From Planctomycetaceae bacterium (lineage in GTDB: Bacteria; Planctomycetota; Phycisphaerae; Phycisphaerales; SM1A02): a stretch of 9,125 nucleotides of DNA. The notes under the pieces were generated by a model. It was not told the origin of the DNA, made no database searches, and worked only from the letters and a program-made list of their open reading frames with translations. Below, piece by piece: positions 1 to 6,856 of the stretch (position 1 is its first letter; each line of letters starts with the position of its first letter). The stretch lies in NCBI GenBank assembly GCA_027488415.1, contig JAIYBS010000127.1, forward strand, positions 1 to 9,125. Direction: 5' to 3'. Both the position numbers and the translations under genes were made by a program.

Positions 1-1126
1 CCGTCCAGCCGTCGACGGCCGCGCCGGCGACCTCCACCGTGCGACGCTCGACGATGCCCCGGCCCTGGTCGAGCGCGGCGACCAGCAGCACCGACGCGCC
101 CTCCGAACCGCGCACGATGCAGCGATCCTGCACCCACAGCGCGTCCTTCGAGGCACGCGGTCCGCCGGACCCGCCGCCTTGCTCGCCGCCGCGGCCGCCG
201 CCGGTCCTCGGCACGATGCGGACGCGCGCGAGCATCTCCGGCTTCAGCTCGGCCGCCGGGTCGTCGATGCGCACCTTCGCCTGCACGGTGTTCTTGGCGA
301 TGTCCGCCTGGTGCACCATGCGGATCACCTCGCCGCGGAACGTGCGGCCGGGAAGGACGTCGAGCACGATCTCGGCGCGATCGCCCGCGGCGATCCGCCC
401 GGCGTCCGCGAGCGGAACGTCGGCGCGCACCTGCAGCTTCGACGGGTCGTAGAGCTCGAACAGCGGCTTGCCGTCGCCCATCGAGCCCGCCGCCATGCCC
501 GGCACTGCGCCGCGGACCATGACGACGCCGTCGATGGGTGCGCGGATCCTCGTCCGCTCGAGCGCGAGCGCGCGCATCGCGCGTTCGGCCTCCGCCGCCT
601 CGGTCGCCGCGCGCATCGCTTCGATCCGCAGCCGGAGCCTCGCGACCTCGCCTGCGCTCGCGGCGCCGCCCTCGACGAGCCGCGACTTGCGGCCGAGCTC
701 GTCCTCCATCTCGGCGACCTTCGCCCGCGACTCGAGCACCGCCGACTCGGCGGCGAGCAGGGCGATCCGCTGCTCGTCGTCGACGAGCTCGACGAGCACC
801 TGGTCCTTCGCGACGCGGTCGCCCTCGAGCGCCCCGACCGTCCGGACGATGCCGGGCGTGAGCGCGGGCACGAGCACGGGGAAGGGCGACGGCTCCACCC
901 ATCCGGGGGCCTGCACGGGCGCGCCCTCGGTCGGCGCGGCGGTGCCGCCCGGCGCGACGGGGGCCGCGCCCCGTACGGTGACCGGCACGACGTCGACCGT
1001 CGGCAGCGGGGCGAGCGTCCGCCACGCCGTCCATCCGAGGACGCCGAGCGCGATCGCCACGAGCGAGCCCGGGATCGCGACCCGGGTGAGGAACCGCCGC
1101 GGCGGCTGGGGAATCGCGTTGCTCAT
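1..1126 (-). CDS. RND efflux periplasmic adaptor (membrane fusion protein), 3' end cut by window edge
   Basis: 375 residues are visible and the stop lies off the left edge. By family, this protein links an inner-membrane RND pump to a TolC-type channel across the periplasm. Residues 11-36 form one N-terminal membrane anchor. Residues 74-120 (APGWVEPSP, then VGALEGDRVAKDQVL) are the first half of the lipoyl domain. Residues about 121-192 are an Ala/Glu/Arg-rich helical hairpin, RTRIRAPIDGVV at 191-202 is the second lipoyl half, and 231-306 is the beta-barrel. Residues 307-323 are an unusual Gly-rich insertion before the membrane-proximal domain. The ATG overlaps the stop of the upstream TolC-family gene (ATGA), and GGAG lies eight bases before it, so the start is well supported and translation is probably coupled. 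CusB/CzcB-like is the best guess; the metal substrate is inferred from context. Confidence 0.9.
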   Translation of the reverse strand, partial: MSNAIPQPPRRFLTRVAIPGSLVAIALGVLGWTAWRTLAPLPTVDVVPVTVRGAAPVAPGGTAAPTEGAPVQAPGWVEPSPFPVLVPALTPGIVRTVGALEGDRVAKDQVLVELVDDEQRIALLAAESAVLESRAKVAEMEDELGRKSRLVEGGAASAGEVARLRLRIEAMRAATEAAEAERAMRALALERTRIRAPIDGVVMVRGAVPGMAAGSMGDGKPLFELYDPSKLQVRADVPLADAGRIAAGDRAEIVLDVLPGRTFRGEVIRMVHQADIAKNTVQAKVRIDDPAAELKPEMLARVRIVPRTGGGRGGEQGGGSGGPRASKDALWVQDRCIVRGSEGASVLLVAALDQGRGIVERRTVEVAGAAVDGWT

Positions 1127-2625
1127 TCCATCGTCTCCAGTGCGGTGAATCCGAAGTCCGGCATCGAGGAGGCGCCGCCCATCCCGGCCGGGGTGCCCAT
1201 GCCGCCCTGCTGCATCGAGGGGAGCCGCCCGCCCGCGAGCGCCCGATCGAAGGCGAGCGTCGCCAGCGCCCGGTCGCGCTCCGCGCGCGCAAGCTGCAGC
1301 AGCAGGTGGTTCTCCTGATGCTCGCTGCGCCAGAGGTCGAGGGCGCGGCGCTCGCCGGCCTCCACCGACTGCTCGAGGAGCCGGCGATTCGCCGCGAACG
1401 CGCCGAGCGTCCGGTCGCGGAGCGTCGCCGCGTGGTGCTCAGCGGCGGCGATGTCCGCGAGCGCGCGCCGCGCGTCGATGACCGCGCGCTGCCAGACGCG
1501 GTCCGCGTCGATCCGCGCGATCTCGGCATCGGCCATCGCGGCGTCGACGCGGAACCGGCCGTCGTTGAAGATCGGCAGCTGCGACTCGATCATCACCATC
1601 GCCGCGTCGTCCGACTCCATGTCGCGCTCGTAGCCGGCACCGAGGAACAGCGTCGGGATCCGCCCGGCGGCCGCGAGCGCGGCGCGTGACTCGGCACCGG
1701 CGACGCGCGCCTCCGCCGCGCGGACGTCGAAGCGCCGTGAGCGCACCAGCGCTCGGAGGGCGTCGTCGTCCTCCGGTGCGGGCGCGGGGCCGATCGAGCA
1801 CGCGGCGATCGCCGACGCGGTCGAGCCGTCCGCGAGCGTCCAGTCGAGGTGATGGTCGCCCCGGCCGATCGCCTCGAGGAGGCGCGTCTTCGCCGTGATC
1901 ACGGCGACCTCCGCCTCCATCACCCGGTTCGTCGCCTCGGCCGCGTTCATGCGGGCGCGATTCGCCGCGTCGGCGGTCGAGTCCCCGGCGGCGAAGGCGA
2001 GCTCCTCGGCGCGCAGCACGCGGGCGGCGACCTCGGCGTCGCGCGCCGCGAGCGCCGCCTGCTCGGCGGTCGACGCGGTCTCGACGTAGGCGGCGCGCGC
2101 CTCGACGACCGAGGCCGCCGCCATCGCCGCCGACTCGAGCAGGATCGACCGCAACTGCGCGTCGGCGTCGCCGACGATGGCGTCCCGCTTCCACAGCCAG
2201 TCGACCTGCGCCGCGAGCGTCGCGAGCACGGGCACGACGCCCATCGAGAGCGGTGCGCCGACGGCGGCGCTGAGCGTCGGGTTCGGCGCAAGCTGCGCGT
2301 CCCCGTACGCCGCGCGCCGGCGGTCGGCCTCGGCGAGGGTCCGGCGCAGGGCGCGGTTGTTGACGAGCGCGCAGCGGACGGCGGCGTCGGCGGTGAGCGG
2401 CGAGGTGCCGTCCCACGAAAGGTCGGGCTCGGCCCACGGGCGCGAGGTCGCGGACTCGGCAGCGCCCTCCGGCTGGCCGAGCGCGGCGTCGAGGCGCGGG
2501 GCGGCCTCCGTGAGCGACGGACCGCGTTCCGCGGTGCAGGCGCAGGCTGCGACCGCGGCGACGAGCGCGGCGGCGAGGGGTGCCGTGCGGCCGCGCGGCG
2601 CGCGGCGGTGGAGTCGGTGGTGCAA
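1123..2625 (-). CDS. TolC-family outer membrane factor (CusC/CzcC-like lipoprotein)
   Basis: A 500-residue outer-membrane channel subunit, close to the usual length for the family, which forms the exit duct of tripartite efflux pumps. The N-terminus is a basic n-region (residues 2-13), a hydrophobic core (14-27) and a lipobox-like VAAC with Cys28, so it is probably lipid-anchored. Two OEP repeats follow. The first spans about 78-255 and contains QLAPNPTLSAAVG. The second spans about 287-465 and contains GRIPTLFLGAGY and SQLPIFNDGR. Both are rich in Ala/Glu/Arg helices. The last 30 residues are a Met/Gly-rich tail. An in-frame ATG exists at 2682, but it sits inside a strong hairpin and would put 19 extra residues before the signal peptide. 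The TTG at 2625 has GGAG eight bases upstream and gives a clean signal peptide, so I prefer it. The 3' end overlaps the adaptor gene by four bases. Confidence 0.88.
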   Translation of the reverse strand: MHHRLHRRAPRGRTAPLAAALVAAVAACACTAERGPSLTEAAPRLDAALGQPEGAAESATSRPWAEPDLSWDGTSPLTADAAVRCALVNNRALRRTLAEADRRRAAYGDAQLAPNPTLSAAVGAPLSMGVVPVLATLAAQVDWLWKRDAIVGDADAQLRSILLESAAMAAASVVEARAAYVETASTAEQAALAARDAEVAARVLRAEELAFAAGDSTADAANRARMNAAEATNRVMEAEVAVITAKTRLLEAIGRGDHHLDWTLADGSTASAIAACSIGPAPAPEDDDALRALVRSRRFDVRAAEARVAGAESRAALAAAGRIPTLFLGAGYERDMESDDAAMVMIESQLPIFNDGRFRVDAAMADAEIARIDADRVWQRAVIDARRALADIAAAEHHAATLRDRTLGAFAANRRLLEQSVEAGERRALDLWRSEHQENHLLLQLARAERDRALATLAFDRALAGGRLPSMQQGGMGTPAGMGGASSMPDFGFTALETME

Positions 2626-2633
2626 GCGATCGT

Positions 2634-2637
2634 CTCC
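2634..2637 (-). promoter_or_regulatory. Ribosome binding site deciding the TTG start of the TolC-family gene
   Basis: On the minus strand GGAG occupies these bases and is followed by eight bases and then TTG at 2625-2623. The same GGAGACGAT string precedes the adaptor gene's ATG at 1126 with the same spacing. This is the main argument for a TTG start. The signal-peptide layout downstream agrees with it. Confidence 0.6.
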
Positions 2638-2644
2638 GAGGGTG

Positions 2645-2683
2645 CATGCGAAAGCCCCGCGGCACGCGCCGCGGGAAGGCATG
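2645..2683 (-). promoter_or_regulatory. Intercistronic hairpin (possible attenuator or RNA-processing element)
   Basis: A perfect 8-base inverted repeat (CCCGCGGC at 2656-2663, GCCGCGGG at 2668-2675) encloses a four-base loop. An outer 5-base arm (CATGC at 2645-2649, GCATG at 2679-2683) extends it across a small internal loop. It lies in the 67-base gap between the Cys-rich gene and the TTG start of the TolC-family gene. On the minus strand the inner stem is followed by GCTTTCGC, which is only a weak U-tract. It could act as a partial terminator, a 3'-end stabiliser for the first cistron, or nothing. The function is inferred; the pairing is seen directly. Confidence 0.5.
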
Positions 2684-2692
2684 GCCCTCGGG

Positions 2693-3154
2693 TCAGATCA
2701 GGAGCGTTGCGTGGAGCGCGAGCGTCGCGCGGCCGTGCGGTCGCCACGGCGGGCCGGTGTCGAGCGGCGCGCGGGCGGCAGCGATCGGCGTGGACGCGAC
2801 GGTGCGCGCCGCGTCGGCGAGGAGTGCCGTCGCGACGGCGTCGATCTGCGGCGACAGGTCGGGAAGCTCGACGGCAGGAGCGACCGGGCCGACCCGGTCC
2901 TTGCACGTCGCGCAGCAGTCGCCGTCCCGCACCGGCTGCTCGCCGCCGCAGCAGCCCGAATCGGCTTCCGCTGCCGCGTCGACCTCGCAGCAGCAATCGT
3001 CTGCCTGCGCCTCGTCGGCGCAGTCCGCGGTCGCGTGCTGGGCGTGCGCGACGATCTGCACCGCCGCCCGGACCTGGCAGCAGCAGAACGGCATCCAGGC
3101 CGCGAGGAAGGCGAAGAGGGCTCGTCGCAGGAACGTCTGCATCTGCGAGCCCAA
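2693..3154 (-). CDS. Small secreted cysteine-rich protein, first gene of the efflux operon
   Basis: No family is recognised. The product is 153 residues from the TTG at 3154, or 149 from the ATG at 3142. Numbering from that ATG, residues 5-19 form a hydrophobic signal segment running into Cys20-22, and cleavage could fall near there or after Ala27. The next 60 residues are acidic and hold the remaining cysteines: C41, the CCC at 50-52, CC at 64-65 and CC..C at 76, 77 and 80, giving 12 in all, plus His33 and His36. Residues 90-149 lack Cys and end in LHATLLI. The Cys clusters and the position ahead of efflux genes suggest a periplasmic metal-binding or metal-sensing protein, but this is inference. 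TTG is preferred because GGAGG lies eight bases upstream, while for the ATG it lies 20 bases away. Longer in-frame extension would run into the divergent gene. Confidence 0.75.
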   Translation of the reverse strand: MGSQMQTFLRRALFAFLAAWMPFCCCQVRAAVQIVAHAQHATADCADEAQADDCCCEVDAAAEADSGCCGGEQPVRDGDCCATCKDRVGPVAPAVELPDLSPQIDAVATALLADAARTVASTPIAAARAPLDTGPPWRPHGRATLALHATLLI

Positions 3155-3258
3155 TGTAGCACCCTCCCGGGTTCTTGCATCGAATTTCGCCGGATCGCCC
3201 TCCGGGCGTGCGGCCAATCCGGGGAAACCCACGCGGTTCGTTCCGGTAAGGTTTGTCC
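3155..3258. promoter_or_regulatory. Divergent promoter region with nested palindrome
   Basis: These 104 bases separate the efflux operon (leftward) from the adaptor/toroid pair (rightward) and must hold both promoters unless transcription enters from elsewhere. A nested inverted repeat fills the centre: outer arms CCGGAT (3190-3195) and ATCCGG (3217-3222), inner arms CGCCC (3196-3200) and GGGCG (3204-3208). This is a plausible operator for a regulator acting on one or both sides. A locally AT-richer patch lies at 3178-3189. I could not assign convincing -35/-10 boxes on either strand. No regulator gene is in the window. Confidence 0.5.
3163..3167 (-). promoter_or_regulatory. Ribosome binding site of the Cys-rich gene
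   Basis: GGAGG on the minus strand, within GGGAGGG at 3168-3162, is followed by eight bases and then TTG at 3154-3152. The in-frame ATG at 3142 is too far from it for normal initiation. This favours a four-residue longer N-terminus starting at TTG. Confidence 0.6.
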
Positions 3259-4674
3259 ATGGCCCGTTCCCTCGTTGCCCCCACGGTCGTCGTCTCGCTG
3301 CTCGCAGCCGGTCCCGCCTGGTCGTTTGCCGCGGTCCAGGCACCGCCCGCCGAATCCGCGCCGAAGGCGGTGCGCACCGCGCCCGCCGAGCGCGGCACGC
3401 TCGCGGTCGTGATCGAGCGCAGCGGGCGGGTCGAGCCGGTCCGCAGCGAGTCGGTGCGGCTCGAGCTCGAGTCCTTCGGTGGGCCGGTCTCCGTGAAGGA
3501 TGTCCTCCGCCGAAGCGGGCCGGTCAAGGCCGGCGAGCCGATCCTCGAGCTCGAGGGCAAGGACTTCGAGCGCGGCCTCGAGGACCTCCGCACGCAGCAC
3601 GCCGAGGCGACGCGCCGGCTCGAGATGCAGCGCGAGGAGCGCGCGATGCAGGCGCGGCAGGCGGTGGCCGGCGTGGAGCGCGCGACCGTCGCCGCGGAGC
3701 TCGCGCAGCAGGCGCTCGAGCTGCACCGCGACTACGAGGCGGCGAAGGCGCTCGAGATGTCGGACCTCTCGCTGAAGTCGAGCCTCGACGGACTGCAGGA
3801 CAGCCGCGACGAGCTGAGCCAGCTCGAGAAGATGTACTCGGGCACCTCGCTCCAGAGCGAGACGAAGGACATCGTCCTCGAGCGCGCGCGCCGCGGCGTG
3901 GAGCGCGGGAGCGTCTACGCGCGCTACGCGAAGCGCGACAACGAGATCTTCAAGGCGATCCGCGCTCCGAACGAGTCGCGGCGCGTGCAGGACCAGGCGA
4001 AGCAGTCGAGCCTCGACCTCGAGTCGGCGCGGCTGCAGCAGCGGCTCGGCGAGATCCGCGCCGAGCTCGACCTCGCGCAGAGCGAGCGTGGCCTGCGCGA
4101 TCTCGGCCGGCGCCTCGAGCGCATGGAGGGCGATGCGAAGCGGCTGCGCGTGGCCTCGCCCGCGGACGGGTTCCTCGTGGTGAAGGTGCGCGAGCCGGGA
4201 GACCAGCTGCAGCCCCGGCAGGAGGTGCTCGAGGTGGTCGACCTCGGCCGGCTGCGGGTCCGCGGCACGCTCAGCGCCGACGCGATCCGCTTCGTGAAGC
4301 CCGGCGATTCGGTGCGCGTGTGGTTCCCGTCCCGTCCCGAGGTGCGCGCCGAGGCCGTGATCGACGAGATCGTCTCGGTCGGATCGCCCGAGGGCGAGGG
4401 CGCATCCTTCCCGTTCGTCGCGACGGTCCGCTCCGCGGACGCGTCCGTGCTCCCCGGCATCGAGGCGCGCGTCCTCGTGCGCGGGTCGCTCGAGGACCGG
4501 GTGCTCGTCCCGTCGAAGGCGATCAAGCAGGACAAGGGCCGCTTCACCGTGCGCGTGGCGGCCGACGGCAAGGATTCCGAGCGCGAGGTGCGCGTGGGCG
4601 TGTCCGACGGGACCCGCACCGAGGTCGTCGAGGGCATCGCCGCCGGCGAGCAGGTCGTGGTGCCGGATGCCTGA
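3259..4674 (+). CDS. HlyD/MacA-type periplasmic adaptor protein
   Basis: A 471-residue membrane-fusion protein, exported by an N-terminal signal or anchor at residues 6-25. The first lipoyl/biotinyl half is at 44-104 (VKAGEPILELEGKDFERGL at 89-107). A long charged helical region runs from 105 to 293. The second lipoyl half follows (SPADGFLVVKVREPGDQLQP at 300-319), then the beta-barrel (about 330-408), then a membrane-proximal domain ending in EGIAAGEQVVVPDA. The helical region of nearly 190 residues is long for RND adaptors and closer to ABC-type or secretion adaptors. The ATG has AAGG seven bases upstream; an in-frame TTG at 3253 would add two residues. Its stop overlaps the next gene by eight bases. 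No pump or channel gene accompanies it on this strand. The partner could be encoded elsewhere, or it could share the divergent TolC-family channel. Confidence 0.88.
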   Translation: MARSLVAPTVVVSLLAAGPAWSFAAVQAPPAESAPKAVRTAPAERGTLAVVIERSGRVEPVRSESVRLELESFGGPVSVKDVLRRSGPVKAGEPILELEGKDFERGLEDLRTQHAEATRRLEMQREERAMQARQAVAGVERATVAAELAQQALELHRDYEAAKALEMSDLSLKSSLDGLQDSRDELSQLEKMYSGTSLQSETKDIVLERARRGVERGSVYARYAKRDNEIFKAIRAPNESRRVQDQAKQSSLDLESARLQQRLGEIRAELDLAQSERGLRDLGRRLERMEGDAKRLRVASPADGFLVVKVREPGDQLQPRQEVLEVVDLGRLRVRGTLSADAIRFVKPGDSVRVWFPSRPEVRAEAVIDEIVSVGSPEGEGASFPFVATVRSADASVLPGIEARVLVRGSLEDRVLVPSKAIKQDKGRFTVRVAADGKDSEREVRVGVSDGTRTEVVEGIAAGEQVVVPDA

Positions 4675-6034
4675 GCGCGCGATGCTGCGTGCGTCGGTCC
4701 TGGCGATCGCGGCCGCGCTGCCCCTTGCGTGGGCGTGCGGGTGCGGCTCCGCGGCGCCAAACGTCGCCGCGTCCGGCCCCGACGCGGCGCCGGGCATGCC
4801 GTCCGCGCCGCCGCCTCCGAGCGAGGCGGTCGCCGGTCGGGCTGCCGCACCTTCGTCCACGGCCACGCCGCCTGCGCTCCGCCCCGTGCCCGGTGCCGCC
4901 GCCGCACTTGAGCGCACTCGTACGGCACGAGCGCGCGGGTTGTCGTGGATGCTCGCCAACCAGCGGCCGGACGGCAGCTTCGGGACCTTCGAGAGCCCGC
5001 GGGCCCGCGAGATCTTCCTCGATACGCAGGCGAGCCACCGCGCCTTCCACACCGCGACCACGGCGCTGGCGTGCTGGGCGCTCGTCGTGCCCTCGAGGAC
5101 GGACCCGGCGGCTGGCCGCGCGCTCGCGCGCGGGCTGCGATGGCTCGAGGACCAGGGCGAGGTCGGCCGCGCGTCCGGCAACACCTTCTACAGCGTCTGG
5201 ACGCACACCTACCTGCTCGAGCTCGCGGCCGCGGTGCTCTCGGAGCCGGGCCTCGCCGACGACCATGCGCCGTGGCGCGCCATCCTCGGTCGCGAGCTCG
5301 AGGTCGCGCGGCGCGAGCAGAGCGCCGAGGGCGGGTGGGCGTACTACGACTTCAACCACGTCGGGCAGAGCCCGAGCGGGCACGAGAGCACGAGCTTCAA
5401 CACGGCCGCGATGGTCGAGGCGGCGCTCAACGCCCGTGACCGCGGCGGCTCGCTCCCGCCGTCGATGCTCGACGATGCCGCGCTGTCGCTCCTGCGCATG
5501 CAGGTGCCGAGCGGCGCGTTCGCCTACGGTACGTACGCCGAGCTCAACCTGGCCGCCGACTACAACAAGGTCTCCGGTGCCAGCGGACGCCTGCAGGCCT
5601 GCAACCTCGCGCTGTTCCGAACGGGCAAGGGCGGCGTCGACGGCGAGGCGCTCCTCCGCGGCGTCGAGCTCCTGCGCGAGCGGCACCACTACATCGAGAT
5701 CGCCCGCGGCCGCGTGATGCCGCACGAGGCGTACTACCGGAACTCCGGCTACTACTACTTCTTCGGTCACTACTACTGCGCGCGCGTGCTCGAGGTCGCG
5801 CCGCCGGGCGATCGTCGCGACCTCCTCGTGCGATGGCTCGCCGAGCAGATGGCGATCGACCAGAACCGCGACGGCAGCTGGTTCGACTACCCGCTGTACG
5901 GCTACGGCTTCGCGTACGCGACCGGGTTCGCGATGCGGACGCTCGAGATCCTCGAGCCGATGCTCGAGGCCCAGGTCGCCGGCGCGGAAGCAGCTTCTGC
6001 GGAAGCCGCCCCCGCGCCGATGCGCGACCGCTGA
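4667..6034 (+). CDS. Secreted alpha-toroid protein with prenyltransferase/squalene-cyclase-like repeats
   Basis: A 455-residue exported protein. The N-terminus (MLRASVLAIAAALPLAWAC from Met6) is a signal peptide, possibly of a lipoprotein at Cys24, although the lipobox is imperfect. A Pro/Ala linker covers 28-82. The rest carries helix repeats ending in the G-(S/W)-(F/W/A) turns of the squalene-cyclase/prenyltransferase barrel: NQRPDGSFG (98-106), EQSAEGGWAYYDF (217-229), MQVPSGAFAYG (278-288) and DQNRDGSWFDY (398-408). No DxDD acid motif of class II terpene cyclases is visible, so cyclase activity is unlikely. A Tyr/Phe cluster (YYRNSGYYYFFGHYY) occupies 356-370. The start overlaps the adaptor gene by eight bases, so the two are translationally coupled and probably work together. 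Met6 (4682) is an alternative start. The molecular role is unknown. Confidence 0.82.
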   Translation: MPERAMLRASVLAIAAALPLAWACGCGSAAPNVAASGPDAAPGMPSAPPPPSEAVAGRAAAPSSTATPPALRPVPGAAAALERTRTARARGLSWMLANQRPDGSFGTFESPRAREIFLDTQASHRAFHTATTALACWALVVPSRTDPAAGRALARGLRWLEDQGEVGRASGNTFYSVWTHTYLLELAAAVLSEPGLADDHAPWRAILGRELEVARREQSAEGGWAYYDFNHVGQSPSGHESTSFNTAAMVEAALNARDRGGSLPPSMLDDAALSLLRMQVPSGAFAYGTYAELNLAADYNKVSGASGRLQACNLALFRTGKGGVDGEALLRGVELLRERHHYIEIARGRVMPHEAYYRNSGYYYFFGHYYCARVLEVAPPGDRRDLLVRWLAEQMAIDQNRDGSWFDYPLYGYGFAYATGFAMRTLEILEPMLEAQVAGAEAASAEAAPAPMRDR

Positions 6035-6049
6035 GTCCCACACGCCGCG

Positions 6050-6856
6050 TCAGCTGCGCAGCCGGCCGCGCCGTCCGGTCGCCATCGCCGCACACGCGAG
6101 CGATGCCGCCGCGCCGGGGGCCGGGACGTCCGGGCCGCTTCCCGGCGTGTCCGCGCTCCACGAGCCGTACTCGCCGATCGTCCATCCCTTCGGGCCGAGC
6201 CACGCGTGCGGGGGCATGCCGCCGGTCGCGGTCAGCGGGATCGACCCGACCGTGACGTCGGAGTAGGTCGGTTCCGACGACCCGGAGCGCACGAATGCGA
6301 CCGAGTCGATCAGCTCCGACCACGGGACCGCGTCGAACGTGCCGTCGTTGCTGCCGTCGAGATCGATCCCCACGGAGCCGCGGAACGCGCGCACCAGGAG
6401 GTACGTGACCGTGTCGGAGTTCTCGAAGTTGATCGAGTCGCCCGAGCCGACCACCGCGTGCGATGCCTTCGGATCGACGGTGAGCATCGTGCCGCCGAAC
6501 GTCGTGGATCCGAAGCTCGCCTCGTGCCCGACGAACCGGCCGTTCGAGCCCAGCGTCCAGGACGAGAGGTCGATCGCCGCCTCGACCACGCCGGACGGGT
6601 CGGTCCCGCTGTCGCCGATCGCGAGCAGCCACACGCCCGCGAGCGATCCGCCCGGCGTGCCGAGCAGCTCGAAGTACTCGTCGCTGTCGGCGCCCTGCTG
6701 GTCGACCCGCAGCTCCGTCAGGCGGATCGTCCGGCTGGGGCTGCTTGCTCCGTCCCCGGAGGACACGCCGGCGTGCGCCGCCGTCGCCGCCGCGAGCATC
6801 CATGCGATCGCGATCCCGCCACAGGCGGTTCTGCCGTTCTGTTCCCTCGTTGCCAT
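6050..6856 (-). CDS. Secreted protein with PEP-CTERM-like C-terminal sorting signal
   Basis: A 268-residue exported protein. The signal peptide is residues 1-29 (core GGIAIAWMLAAATAA, cleavage near AHA). The body is a Gly/Ser/Asp-rich beta-type domain. Its opening (RLTELRVDQQGADSDEYFEL, 45-64) resembles the start of lamin-tail-like or nuclease-associated secreted domains, but no catalytic motif is seen. The C-terminus is VPAPG (244-248), a short hydrophobic stretch (about 249-260) and the basic end RRGRLR. This is the layout of a PEP-CTERM-type envelope sorting signal in the VPAPG variant I associate with Phycisphaerae. The start is well supported by GGGAG (6863-6867) six bases before the ATG. 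It is convergent with the toroid gene, only 15 bases between the stops, with no clear terminator. Function is unknown beyond surface or extracellular location. Confidence 0.83.
   Translation of the reverse strand: MATREQNGRTACGGIAIAWMLAAATAAHAGVSSGDGASSPSRTIRLTELRVDQQGADSDEYFELLGTPGGSLAGVWLLAIGDSGTDPSGVVEAAIDLSSWTLGSNGRFVGHEASFGSTTFGGTMLTVDPKASHAVVGSGDSINFENSDTVTYLLVRAFRGSVGIDLDGSNDGTFDAVPWSELIDSVAFVRSGSSEPTYSDVTVGSIPLTATGGMPPHAWLGPKGWTIGEYGSWSADTPGSGPDVPAPGAAASLACAAMATGRRGRLRS

Noticed and set aside
179..1318. Plus-strand open frames over the left end
   Set aside because: They are antisense to the well-supported efflux adaptor and TolC-family genes, and their translations are Arg/His-rich without motifs.
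3155..3343. Upstream extension of the Cys-rich reading frame
   Set aside because: It would cross the divergent promoter and enter the adaptor gene, and it would bury the signal peptide internally.
2698..5184. Open minus-strand frame of 828 codons
   Set aside because: Antisense to the HlyD-type adaptor and toroid genes, with His/Arg/Leu-biased composition and no recognisable motif.
2580..5717. Open plus-strand frame of 1045 codons
   Set aside because: Arg/Ala/Pro-rich shadow of the real genes on both strands; it crosses the divergent promoter and two gene boundaries.
6035..6052. Terminator between the convergent toroid and PEP-CTERM-like genes
   Set aside because: The gap is only 15 bases, and nearby GC palindromes have no T-run on either strand.
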